The notes below the pieces were generated by a model that was given only the letters and a program-made list of their open reading frames with translations, was not told the DNA's origin and made no database searches. Below, piece after piece: positions 44,733 through 52,629 of a stretch of 64,000 nucleotides of DNA. The DNA is from Candidatus Brocadia sp. Lineage in GTDB: Bacteria; Planctomycetota; Brocadiia; Brocadiales; Brocadiaceae. A program made the translations under genes and the position numbers. The first letter of the stretch is position 1. Each line of letters starts with the position of its first letter. Where the stretch lies: positions 248,001 to 312,000 of the forward strand of contig SOEU01000002.1 of the NCBI GenBank assembly GCA_021646415.1, in the 5' to 3' direction.

Positions 44733-46520
44733 ATGCTTTTGCAAAGACTCAAAGAATATTCTAAACGTATTCCTTCAACCCCTTCCATGTATGGGAAGAT
44801 GGTTATTAAATGGATAATTGACATTGATATGGATGGTCAATTACAAGGGATTATCCCTACTTCAGACGGAGAGAAAAAGAATGATAAAGGGAAGAGTTTT
44901 CTTGCTCCACATATTGGCAGGGCGTCAGGAATTAAGGCGAAACTATTAGCTGATAATGGTGAATATGTATTAGGTAAGGCACGCAAAGACTCCGACACTG
45001 CACGTGTTAAGGAATGTAATAGAGCTTTTGTTGAACTTATAAAAAAAGCTGCTGAGTGTACAAATGAATCCACAATCTACTCTATCTTAAAATTTTACGA
45101 ACATACGAATTGTGCGGAACTTATTTTGAAAGAAGACTTTGATCCAAGTCAAAATCTAACTTTCCGTATTAATGGTATATTACCCATAGACCTACCATCC
45201 ATCCAGAAATTCTGGTCTGGATACACAGGAGAAGAAACTAACAGTAAAGATGGTGATGTAAGGGGAAAGGATATCATGCAATGTCTTATTTGCGGTGAAG
45301 AAAAACCTGCCATAAGGCGATTGCCATTTAAGATTAAGCGAATACCAGGTGGTCAAACCGCTGGAACGGCTATGATTTCAGCCAATTCGCCCGCCTTCGA
45401 ATCTTACGGACTTGAAGAGTCTCTTATTGCTCCGACCTGCCAGGAATGTGGAGAAAGGTTTAGTAAAGCTGCAAACTCACTTTTGGAAGGAGAAAACACA
45501 CATATCACAGCAGGCAAACTGGTCTATATCTTCTGGACAAAAGAGGAAACAGGCTTCTCCTTTGCCTCCATCCTTTCCAAGCCAGAACCAGGAGAGGTGA
45601 AGATGCTTGTGAAATCCGTCTTTAGCGGTAAAAAGGCAGCGGTAGAAATAGATTCTACACCTTTCTACGCTACTGCATTTTCAGCCAGTGGCGCCCGTGT
45701 TGCAGTTAGAGACTGGTTAGAAACAACAGTGAGTAATGCCCAGGAAAATCTGGCACGTTGGTTTAAACTTCAGCAAATAGTGGATGTTTATACAGGAGAT
45801 GAGACTTTGCCGTCGCCTATTAAAGGCTACTTCGGAAAAGATAAAAAATGGATAAGTGGCATTATAGACGATTTAGCTCCAGAAGTAAAAAGGAGGCGTG
45901 ATATTAACGGCCTGTCTCCGAATATTTTCAAGGTACTGATTCATGCAGCGTTAAATGGTGGGGCGTTACCCATGTGGCTTTTATATCAGGCAGTAAGAAG
46001 AAACAGGGCTGAACAGAAGGTCACAATATCCCGTGCAGTCCTTATAAAAATGGTCTTACAGTCACAAAACAACAATTTTATAGAGGAGGATAAAATGGAA
46101 CAGATTGATTTGGAAAACCGCAATCCGGCATATCTTTGCGGTCGTCTGCTCGGTGTAATTGAGTCGGTTCAAATGGCCGCAATCCCTGGGGCAAAGGCTA
46201 CCGTTGTAGACCGTTTTTTTGGCACTGCATCGTCTGCGCCTGCATCAGTATTTGGAAGACTTTTGCGAGGCGCGCAGTTTCACCTCAGTAAGTTACGAAA
46301 AGAGAAACGTGGCACCTTTGAGGCACTTGAAAAGAAACTCGATGAGGTTCAATCAGGATTGAATTCATTTCCTAAGACATTGACTTTAGAAGATCAAGGG
46401 CGCTTTGCGCTTGGCTATTATCATCAGAGGGCTGCTGACAGGGCAGGAGCCATCGCCTACAAGCAGTCTCAACAAGAAGAGAAAAACAGAAAATTAGATA
46501 CTGAATCAAGTTCAGCATGA
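44733..46520 (+). CDS. cas8c: Cas8c (Csd1), type I-C Cascade large subunit
   Basis: Cas8c is the large subunit that recognises the PAM. The 595-residue protein has the Csd1 features: LLQRLKEYSKRIPSTPSMYGKMVIKWIIDID at the start, FRINGILPIDLPSIQKFWS, QCLICGEEKPAIRRLPFKIKRIPGGQTAGTAMISANSPAFESYGLEES, AVLIKMVLQ and the C-terminal YLCGRLLGVIESVQMAAIPGAKATVVDRFFGTASSAPASVFGRLLRGAQFHLSKL. A CLIC and CQEC pair (about 187 and 232) could form a zinc site. Ribosome binding site AAGGAGGAA precedes the ATG. A REP palindrome separates it from cas7. Confidence 0.93.
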   Translation: MLLQRLKEYSKRIPSTPSMYGKMVIKWIIDIDMDGQLQGIIPTSDGEKKNDKGKSFLAPHIGRASGIKAKLLADNGEYVLGKARKDSDTARVKECNRAFVELIKKAAECTNESTIYSILKFYEHTNCAELILKEDFDPSQNLTFRINGILPIDLPSIQKFWSGYTGEETNSKDGDVRGKDIMQCLICGEEKPAIRRLPFKIKRIPGGQTAGTAMISANSPAFESYGLEESLIAPTCQECGERFSKAANSLLEGENTHITAGKLVYIFWTKEETGFSFASILSKPEPGEVKMLVKSVFSGKKAAVEIDSTPFYATAFSASGARVAVRDWLETTVSNAQENLARWFKLQQIVDVYTGDETLPSPIKGYFGKDKKWISGIIDDLAPEVKRRRDINGLSPNIFKVLIHAALNGGALPMWLLYQAVRRNRAEQKVTISRAVLIKMVLQSQNNNFIEEDKMEQIDLENRNPAYLCGRLLGVIESVQMAAIPGAKATVVDRFFGTASSAPASVFGRLLRGAQFHLSKLRKEKRGTFEALEKKLDEVQSGLNSFPKTLTLEDQGRFALGYYHQRAADRAGAIAYKQSQQEEKNRKLDTESSSA

Positions 46521-46535
46521 CATTGATATTTTTAT

Positions 46536-46562
46536 TGTCATTCCGAACTTGTTTCGGAATCT
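46536..46562. repeat. REP-like palindrome between cas8c and cas7
   Basis: TGTCATTCCGAA and TTCGGAATCTC form a stem around CTTGT. It is of the same class as 7810-7848 and 63260-63324. Confidence 0.65.
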
Positions 46563-46600
46563 CGTAAGCATTTTAAACCACATTTTTAGGAGATACACAA

Positions 46601-47512
46601 ATGACCAATGCCATTTACAATGATGTGACAAAACGACACGATTTTGTTCTTCTGTTTGACGTAACTGACGGCAACCCTAATGGTGACCCAGACGCAGGGA
46701 ATCTTCCTCGGGTAGATCCTGAAACTATGCAGGGATTGGTAACTGATGTGTGTATTAAAAGAAAAGTTAGGAATTTTATAGATGTCACAAATGGCAATAA
46801 AGCTAATATGAAAATTTATGTGCAAAACAAAGGGATTTTGGCTAATGAGCAAAAACGTGCTTATGAAGCAATAAAAGCTGAACCCGGTGATTCTCCAAAT
46901 GAAGAAGCTAGGAAATGGATGTGCCAGAATTATTATGACGTAAGAATGTTCGGTGTCGTAATGACAACTGGTAAGACAAAAGATAGCAACAAGAAATGGA
47001 ATTGTGGCCAAGTTCGAGGGCCGCTACAACTTACTTTTGCACGTTCAATAGACCCAGTTATTCCTCTTGATCTTTCAATTACTCGTGTCGCTTTAACAAA
47101 TGCTGGTGATACTGGTATTGGTCAGGAAGATGACGAAATAGCTTCGTCATCACAAATGGGAAGAAAAGCATTGCTTCCATATGGCCTTTATCTAGGATAT
47201 GGTTTTTTTACACCTACATTTGCCAAAGACACCGGTGTATCGAATGAAGATTTGAAACTCTTCTGGTCGGCCCTTCAAAACATATGGGATATAGACCACT
47301 CTGCTAGCAGAGGGTTGATGGCATGTCGCGGGCTTTATATTTTTAGTCATAATAGTGAATTAGGTAATGCGTCTGCACACACTTTATTTGACAGGATAAA
47401 AGTAAAGCGTAATGATAACGCTGAATCAACGAGATGTTTTAGTGATTATAAAGTATCCATTAATGAAACCAATTTTCCTGAGGGTGTTACTCTTACAAAA
47501 TTAGTAGGGTAA
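46601..47512 (+). CDS. cas7c: Cas7c (Csd2), type I-C Cascade backbone
   Basis: Cas7 forms the crRNA-binding backbone of Cascade. The 303-residue protein has the Csd2 signatures RHDFVLLFDVTDGNPNGDPDAGNLPRVDPETMQGLVTDVCIKRKVRNFI, YDVRMFGVVMTTGKTK, CGQVRGPLQLTFARSIDPVIPLDLSITRVA and SSSQMGRKALLPYGLYLGYGFFTP. Length is normal. The ribosome binding site TTAGGAGA lies 8 nt before the ATG. Immediately after its stop lies the start of a broken cas4. Confidence 0.95.
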   Translation: MTNAIYNDVTKRHDFVLLFDVTDGNPNGDPDAGNLPRVDPETMQGLVTDVCIKRKVRNFIDVTNGNKANMKIYVQNKGILANEQKRAYEAIKAEPGDSPNEEARKWMCQNYYDVRMFGVVMTTGKTKDSNKKWNCGQVRGPLQLTFARSIDPVIPLDLSITRVALTNAGDTGIGQEDDEIASSSQMGRKALLPYGLYLGYGFFTPTFAKDTGVSNEDLKLFWSALQNIWDIDHSASRGLMACRGLYIFSHNSELGNASAHTLFDRIKVKRNDNAESTRCFSDYKVSINETNFPEGVTLTKLVG

Positions 47513-47518
47513 GTGAGC

Positions 47519-47628
47519 ATGGCAATACAGAATTACGAACCCATTATGGTCTCCGCCCTGGAGCATTACAGCTAATGTCTTGCCAGTGTGCCCTTATTTA
47601 CGTTTTGCATTTACGGAGTACTTTATAA
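47519..47628 (+). pseudogene. 5' remnant of an older cas4
   Basis: Six bases after cas7, an ATG opens MAIQNYEPIMVSALEHYS and stops at 47573-47575. In another frame CQCALIYVLHLRSTL follows and stops at 47628. Read together they give the Cas4 N-terminus, including most of the EHYSYCPRQCALI block that carries the first cluster Cys residues. The intact cas4 at 48274 has the same block as SSVEHYSYCPRQCALIH. Position and spacing are those of a normal type I-C cas4. The remainder of that gene is missing, with the four-helix-bundle gene starting 65 bp further on. Confidence 0.8.
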
Positions 47629-47693
47629 CAGAGAGCAAAAAGTATGGTTAGACCAATTGGGATTAATAATATAAAAACAAGAGGTAACACACT

Positions 47694-48284
47694 ATGACCG
47701 ATCAAAAAGAATCCCCGCAGCTTATCCCGCTGCACGGCGGGTATCGGGAGCTGCAGTCTTACCAGATGGCGGAGATTGTGTATGACGCCACGATAGTATT
47801 CTGCAACCGTTTCATTGATCGTCGGTCCCGTACCCATGACCAGATGGTGCAGGCGGCACGCAGCGGCAAACAGAACATCGCCGAAGGCAGCATGGCCTCG
47901 GGCACGTCCAAAAAGACCGAACTTAAGCTCATCGGCGTGGCACGGGCAAGCCTTGAAGAATTGCTCCTTGATTTTCAGGACTTTTTGAGGCAAAAGGGGC
48001 TGCCGCTTTGGGGAAAAGAGCATCCGAAAGCTAAAGAAATCAGAAGTCTCTGCTATCAGAAAAATAGGTCCTATATGACTTATAAGACCTATGTCGAGCA
48101 AAGCTCGCCGGAAGCTGCTGCAAACACCATGATCTGCCTGATTCACCAGACAAACTACCTGCTTGACCAACAGTTGCGGGCATTGGAAAAGGAGTTCCTG
48201 AAAAATGGTGGATTCACGGAAAGACTCTATCGTACACGATCACAGATGCGGAAAACAAAAGAACAAGACAGATATGACAAATAA
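47694..48284 (+). CDS. four-helix-bundle (S23/IVP-like) protein inside the cas operon
   Basis: The 196-residue protein belongs to the four-helix-bundle family related to 23S rRNA intervening-sequence proteins, in the longer suffix-domain form. Typical blocks are YRELQSYQMAEIVYDATIVFCNRF, DQMVQAARSGKQNIAEGSMASGTSKKTELKLIGVARASLEELLLDFQDFLRQKGLPLW and MICLIHQTNYLLDQQLRALEKEFLKNGGFTERLYR. The family is frequent in genomes but its function is unknown. It is not a usual cas gene. It has its own GAGGT ribosome binding site and overlaps the cas4 start by 11 nt, so it and cas4 are probably co-translated. Confidence 0.85.
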   Translation: MTDQKESPQLIPLHGGYRELQSYQMAEIVYDATIVFCNRFIDRRSRTHDQMVQAARSGKQNIAEGSMASGTSKKTELKLIGVARASLEELLLDFQDFLRQKGLPLWGKEHPKAKEIRSLCYQKNRSYMTYKTYVEQSSPEAAANTMICLIHQTNYLLDQQLRALEKEFLKNGGFTERLYRTRSQMRKTKEQDRYDK

Positions 48285-48903
48285 GACCTATAATGAAGAC
48301 GATTTAATCCAGCTCTCTTCAGTGGAACATTACAGCTACTGCCCGCGCCAGTGCGCACTCATCCACGTGGAGCAGACCTTTGATGAAAACTTGTATACCC
48401 TGCGCGGCAGAGCTGTGCATGAAACTGTTGATATAGAATCTTCTCATATGCTGGAAGGCGTACGATATGAAAGGTCGCTTCCTATCTGGTCAAAACGATT
48501 AAATCTTGTCGGGAAAGCAGACATGGTAGAATTTCATGGAAACGTTCCGTATCCTGTGGAATATAAATCGGGGAGACACAGGATCGGCCATCATGAAAGC
48601 CTGCAGCTTTGCGCACAGGCACTCTGCCTGGAGGAGATGCTTGGGGTGAAGGTGGAGAAAGGAGCCATCTTCTGGCATGCATCCAGAGAAAGAAAAGAGG
48701 TTGTTTTTACAGAGGACATGCGAAAACAGGTGGAAGAAGTTGCCGTCGCTACCCACAGGATGATTGCTGAAAGATACCTGCCACCACCAGTAAACGACAA
48801 GCGGTGCAGGGACTGTTCTCTCAAAGAATCGTGTTTGCCTGAGGTGATACACAATAAGACCAGACACCACAGTATAACGAAAAAGCTGTTTGTTGTGGAA
48901 TAA
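48274..48903 (+). CDS. cas4: Cas4 nuclease
   Basis: Cas4 is a 4Fe-4S exonuclease that selects PAM-bearing prespacers with Cas1-Cas2. The 209-residue protein has the N-terminal Cys motif YCPRQCALIH, RecB-type nuclease residues (GRAVHE, LVGKADMVEF, PVEYKSGR and ESLQLCAQALCLEEM) and C-terminal Cys CRDCSLKESC. The ATG at 48274 fits the family start (YNEDDLIQLSSVEHYSY); the frame is open upstream to 48205 inside the four-helix gene. A hairpin GGAATAAAC/GTTTATTCC lies after it (48926-48961), before cas1. Confidence 0.94.
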   Translation: MTNKTYNEDDLIQLSSVEHYSYCPRQCALIHVEQTFDENLYTLRGRAVHETVDIESSHMLEGVRYERSLPIWSKRLNLVGKADMVEFHGNVPYPVEYKSGRHRIGHHESLQLCAQALCLEEMLGVKVEKGAIFWHASRERKEVVFTEDMRKQVEEVAVATHRMIAERYLPPPVNDKRCRDCSLKESCLPEVIHNKTRHHSITKKLFVVE

Positions 48904-48925
48904 AAAAAATTCGTGGGGGAGGAGA

Positions 48926-48961
48926 GGAATAAACACACCCCTTAGTCCCCTGGTTTATTCC
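48926..48961 (+). repeat. hairpin between cas4 and cas1
   Basis: Perfect 9-bp arms GGAATAAAC (48926-48934) and GTTTATTCC (48953-48961) with an 18-nt C-rich loop. No T tract follows, so it is more likely an mRNA processing or stability element than a terminator. Confidence 0.55.
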
Positions 48962-49050
48962 AGAGAGGAAACAGCGTGATAATGTCTTGAATATTCTCCG
49001 TGTTTTCTGTGGTTGGTTTTTTATATCATAAATTCATTCAGGAATCTAAT

Positions 49051-50082
49051 ATGAAGCAGCTTCTGAATACACTTTATGTAATGACCCAGGGTGCTTACCT
49101 TACCTTGGACCATGAGACAGTAAAAGTGGAAGTTGAGGGGAAGACCCAGCTTCAGGTACCGCTCCATCATTTAGGGGCGATATTTACCATGGGAAATGTG
49201 ATGATGAGCCCGTTTCTTATGCATCGCTGCACTGAAAATGGCAAGGCTGTCGTCTTTCTCAATATGAATGGTCAGTTTCTTGCCAGGGTTGTCGGAAAAA
49301 CAACGGGAAATGTACTCCTCAGACAGGCACAGTATGTGGCAGCAAGTGATGCAAATAAGGCCGCCTCTATTGCAAAGAATATCGTAGCCGCAAAATTGCA
49401 GAATTCACGCCAAATACTTTTAAGGGGCGCCAGAGAGATAGAAAATACTGGGATAGAAGCGGGACTAAGACAGGCAGCGACATCCCTTTCTGATGCACTC
49501 ATCAATCTTAAGAAAAGTGGTACTATTGACGAGACCAGGGGACTTGAGGGCATATCTGCCAATGCCTATTTCCAGGTCTTTGATACGATGGTCAAGGAAA
49601 ATCGGGAAACCTTTATCATGAAAAGCCGTAACCGACGTCCGCCGAGAGATCCGATGAATGCGTTGCTATCGTTCATTTATACGCTCCTTCTCAATGATTG
49701 TGTATCTGCAGCTGAAGGGGTGGGACTCGACCCTCAGGTGGGTTTTCTGCATGCCATCAGACCGGGCAGACCCTCTCTGGGACTGGACTTGATGGAGGAA
49801 TTACGTTCTATACTGGCAGACAGACTTGCCCTTACCCTTATAAACCTGAAACAGATTACAGAGAAGGATTTTGAGGAGAGAGAAGGGGGTGCAGTTTATC
49901 TCAATGAAGGGGGGAGAAAGGCCGTTGTCGTTGCATATCAGAAACGAAAGCAGGATGAATTCACCCATCCATTATTGGAGGAGAAAGTACCCTTTGGCTT
50001 GATTCCTCATGTTCAGGCGCGTCTCCTGGCAAGGCACTTACGCGGAGATATGGAAGAATATATTCCCGTTTTGTATTCGTAA
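49051..50082 (+). CDS. cas1: CRISPR integrase Cas1 (type I-C)
   Basis: Cas1 is the integrase that inserts new spacers. The 343-residue protein starts MKQLLNTLYVMTQGAYLTLD, typical of the type I-C branch. It has the catalytic-region blocks MNALLSFIYTLLLNDCVSAAEGVGLDPQVGFLHAIRPGRPSLGLDLMEELRSILADRLALTLIN, with the conserved Glu, His and Asp. The frame is open to GTG 49000, but that part lies in an AT-rich leader, and TTCAGGA lies just before the ATG at 49051. cas2 follows after 11 bp. Confidence 0.96.
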   Translation: MKQLLNTLYVMTQGAYLTLDHETVKVEVEGKTQLQVPLHHLGAIFTMGNVMMSPFLMHRCTENGKAVVFLNMNGQFLARVVGKTTGNVLLRQAQYVAASDANKAASIAKNIVAAKLQNSRQILLRGAREIENTGIEAGLRQAATSLSDALINLKKSGTIDETRGLEGISANAYFQVFDTMVKENRETFIMKSRNRRPPRDPMNALLSFIYTLLLNDCVSAAEGVGLDPQVGFLHAIRPGRPSLGLDLMEELRSILADRLALTLINLKQITEKDFEEREGGAVYLNEGGRKAVVVAYQKRKQDEFTHPLLEEKVPFGLIPHVQARLLARHLRGDMEEYIPVLYS

Positions 50083-50093
50083 AGGAGGAAGAG

Positions 50094-50384
50094 ATGTGGG
50101 TTATAGTCACGTATGACGTTACGACAGAAACAAAGGAAGGGCGCAGGAGGCTTCGCAGGGTTGCCCAGGCATGCAAGAACTTTGGTCAAAGGGTACAGAA
50201 GTCGGTCTTTGAATGTTCTGTGGATCAGGCGCAATTTGAGACGTTAAGACGCAATCTATTGAAGGAGATTGATGTAAAAGAAGACAGCCTTAGATTCTAT
50301 AGGCTGCAGGAACCAAGAGATGCACATGTAGAAGAACATGGCGTTAACAGGACGGTATTCTTTGACGAACCTTTAATTATTTAA
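50094..50384 (+). CDS. cas2: CRISPR-associated protein Cas2
   Basis: Cas2 forms the Cas1-Cas2 spacer integration complex. The 96-residue ferredoxin-fold protein starts MWVIVTYDVTTETKEGRRRLRRVAQACKNFGQRVQKSVFECSVDQAQFETL, the standard type I-C Cas2, with the conserved Asp in TYDV. AAAGGAGGAAGAG precedes the ATG. The stop lies about 180 bp before the first CRISPR repeat. Confidence 0.97.
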   Translation: MWVIVTYDVTTETKEGRRRLRRVAQACKNFGQRVQKSVFECSVDQAQFETLRRNLLKEIDVKEDSLRFYRLQEPRDAHVEEHGVNRTVFFDEPLII

Positions 50385-50562
50385 CGCGAACCTGTTGCGA
50401 TATTGAAAACCCCGGAGGGTTCGCAGTTTATGTATCATAATAAAATCAAACCTGTTAGAGGAGGTGACCTATTGATAAACGATGTCTTGATAGAGTAAAA
50501 ATTGATCGTTCGCAGATGGAAATACATAAATATATAAACTGTGAGACGTTCCATGTGCGACC
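50385..50562 (+). promoter_or_regulatory. CRISPR leader
   Basis: AT-rich, non-coding 178 bp between cas2 and the first repeat. It contains a GCGAACC/GGTTCGC inverted repeat (50386-50392 and 50418-50424). Position next to cas1-cas2, together with the decayed repeat at the other end of the array, marks it as the leader side where new spacers enter. A promoter for the array is expected here but was not resolved. Confidence 0.75.
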
Positions 50563-51505
50563 GTAGCATCCAGCCTTCGGGCTGGATGAGGATTGAAACA
50601 CAGATCACCCCTCCTTCCACAAAATCCACCAGGCGTAGCATCCAGCCTTCGGGCTGGATGAGGATTGAAACTTTGATAGATGATTTAACCATTGCGGAAT
50701 TCGGGTAGCATCCAGCCTTCGGGCTGGATGAGGATTGAAACTCGAATGACCTGATAGGGCCGAAGGCATTGGCAAATGTAGCATCCAGCCTTCGGGCTGG
50801 ATGAGGATTGAAACTTAAATCCGTGGGTAAGGTGTCCACCGTGGGACGTAGCATCCAGCCTTCGGGCTGGATGAGGATTGAAACTTATAGGTCGGGCACG
50901 GAGGAAACAACAGATTTTGTAGCATCCAGCCTTCGGGCTGGATGAGGATTGAAACGTTTTCGTGGAAAGCAGGTCTCAGATACGGAGTAAGTAGCATCCA
51001 GCCTTCGGGCTGGATGAGGATTGAAACGCGAGGACATACAAGCAACAGGCACGGCTTATAACGTAGCATCCAGCCTTCGGGCTGGATGAGGATTGAAACA
51101 CGTACCCGCCAGCCACCACGCTCCCGCCAGCCGCGTAGCATCCAGCCTTCGGGCTGGATGAGGATTGAAACTTTTTTCACAACAAATTCAGGGTAATATT
51201 CAGTTCGTAGCATCCAGCCTTCGGGCTGGATGAGGATTGAAACGTCGTTCTGGCAAAGGTAATGGCTAATGAAACATGTAGCATCCAGCCTTCGGGCTGG
51301 ATGAGGATTGAAACCAACAAAGAAAAAATTATAGACCTAATCACTGGCGTAGCATCCAGCCTTCGGGCTGGATGAGGATTGAAACAGATTGTCCGAAATG
51401 TGAAAAGCTGAAAGAGAAAGTAGCATCCAGCCTTCGGGCTGGATGAGGATTGAAACTTGATGCCCCAAATTGCCCCAATAGTCGTTAATACGTGCATTCA
51501 GCCTC
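50563..51505 (+). CRISPR. CRISPR array: 13 full 37-bp repeats plus a decayed end repeat
   Basis: The repeat is 37 bp, GTAGCATCCAGCCTTCGGGC followed by TGGATGAGGATTGAAAC. It contains a perfect 9-bp stem (CATCCAGCC/GGCTGGATG) with a TTCG loop, and the ATTGAAAC 3' end common to types I-B, I-C and III. Full repeats start at 50563, 50635, 50705, 50778, 50848, 50919, 50991, 51063, 51135, 51207, 51278, 51349 and 51420. All appear identical. Spacers are 33-36 bp. A truncated, mutated repeat (GTGCATTCAGCCTC) follows the thirteenth spacer at 51492. Longer than the usual 32-bp type I-C repeat. Confidence 0.98.
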
Positions 51506-51642
51506 AAAATTAATTTTGTATCTACGACATAGAGAATTGCGAGAAAACTTTTCCAAGTTTTTATTGTATCTATCGTTCCATTTTGCTATATACATTCAGA
51601 AATAAATTATAAAATAAATTGAGTTTTATGAAAGGTGTTTGA

Positions 51643-52278
51643 ATGCATATCCCTGACGGATTTCTGGACACGAAGACGTGGATTGGGATGGGCGGTATTT
51701 CGTGTTTATTTATTGGTATTGCAGTTCGAAAGGCAAATAAGAAAATATCAGAGAAACACATCCCCTTATTGGGCGTCATGGCAGCCTTTGTCTTTGCGGC
51801 TCAAATGTTCAATTTTCCCGTAGGCGGCGGGACGAGCGGTCATTTCATGGGTGCTACCCTGATCGCTATTTTGCTCGGTCCATGGGCATCTGTACTTATC
51901 ATGACTACGGTGCTTACCACCCAGTGTCTTGTCTTTCAGGACGGCGGACTTACTGCTTTGGGAGCGAATATATTCAACATGGGTATTATCGGGGGATTTT
52001 TAGGATACTACATCCATAATATTTTCCAATATTTTGCTCAGGGCAAAAAAGGTATTTTTATCGGCGGTTTTACGGCGGCATGGTGCTCTCTTGTCCTGTC
52101 AGCAGTCTGTTGTGCCACTGAATTAAGTATTTCCGGCACGATGCCCCTGAAGATCGTTGTGCCGGCTATGGCAGGTATTCATGCCATGATTGGCATTGGA
52201 GAGGGGCTTATTACCGTTGCTGCATTAAGCCTGCTTTCGCGGGTAAGACCGGATCTATTGCAATTGCCGAAATTATAG
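51643..52278 (+). CDS. cbiM: CbiM-type metal (cobalt/nickel) ECF transporter permease
   Basis: CbiM is the substrate-binding membrane part of cobalt or nickel ECF transporters. The 211-residue protein starts MHIPDGFLDTKTW, where the His2 region binds the metal. It continues with the family blocks VFAAQMFNFPVGGGTSGHFMGATLIAILLGPWAS, TTQCLVFQDGGLTALGANIFNMG and ATELSISGTMPLKIVVPAMAGIHAMIGIGEGLITV. No CbiQ or CbiO genes follow; only a PDGLE protein does. The ion cannot be told from sequence. The 140 bp upstream hold no recognised riboswitch. Confidence 0.94.
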   Translation: MHIPDGFLDTKTWIGMGGISCLFIGIAVRKANKKISEKHIPLLGVMAAFVFAAQMFNFPVGGGTSGHFMGATLIAILLGPWASVLIMTTVLTTQCLVFQDGGLTALGANIFNMGIIGGFLGYYIHNIFQYFAQGKKGIFIGGFTAAWCSLVLSAVCCATELSISGTMPLKIVVPAMAGIHAMIGIGEGLITVAALSLLSRVRPDLLQLPKL

Positions 52279-52305
52279 TATATATACGGAGAACTCCAGG
52301 ATTTT

Positions 52306-52620
52306 ATGAATCTATCCAAAAAAAATATCGTGTTGTTTCTCGTCTTCGGTTTATCCTTTATTATAGGATTGATATTCCTTATTATTCCGTTTGTCTCGGA
52401 GAAGCCCGATGGACTTGAAAAAGTGTCGGAAGAGACCATGGGATTTTTAAAAAAAGAGGATTTCAAACCCATGCTGAAGGCTCCTATGCCTGATTACACA
52501 ATGCCCACCGTAAAACAGAGATTCAACAAACAGTATGCTGGCATTATTGGGGTATTTATTGTGTTCGGGATAACAGTTTTTGTGGGATATTTACTGAAAA
52601 AGCGGCGCAAAAATCTGTAG
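52306..52620 (+). CDS. PDGLE domain protein (CbiN-like accessory subunit)
   Basis: The 104-residue protein has two membrane helices (about 8-29 and 78-97) with a loop that carries FVSEKPDGLEKVSEE, the PDGLE signature of a small subunit associated with CbiM-type cobalt/nickel transporters. It begins 27 bp after cbiM and is likely co-transcribed. Role: a non-ATPase accessory part of the importer. The ATPase pair would have to be encoded elsewhere. Confidence 0.9.
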   Translation: MNLSKKNIVLFLVFGLSFIIGLIFLIIPFVSEKPDGLEKVSEETMGFLKKEDFKPMLKAPMPDYTMPTVKQRFNKQYAGIIGVFIVFGITVFVGYLLKKRRKNL

Positions 52621-52629
52621 AATTAGTTG

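Noticed and set aside
47598-48170. Long reverse-strand frame opposite the four-helix-bundle gene
   Set aside because: Antisense to a well-supported gene; no family signature and no ribosome binding site.
50435-51497. Three reverse-strand open frames with repeated [12 protein letters not shown]-like segments
   Set aside because: They are translations of the CRISPR repeats, not genes.
50563-51505. Assignment of the CRISPR system to type I-B from the ATTGAAAC repeat end and the cas6 remnant
   Set aside because: The intact genes are cas5c, Csd1 and Csd2 with no functional cas6, which defines type I-C.
51506-51642. Cobalamin or nickel riboswitch before cbiM
   Set aside because: No conserved box or suitable stem set found; the region is short and AT-rich.
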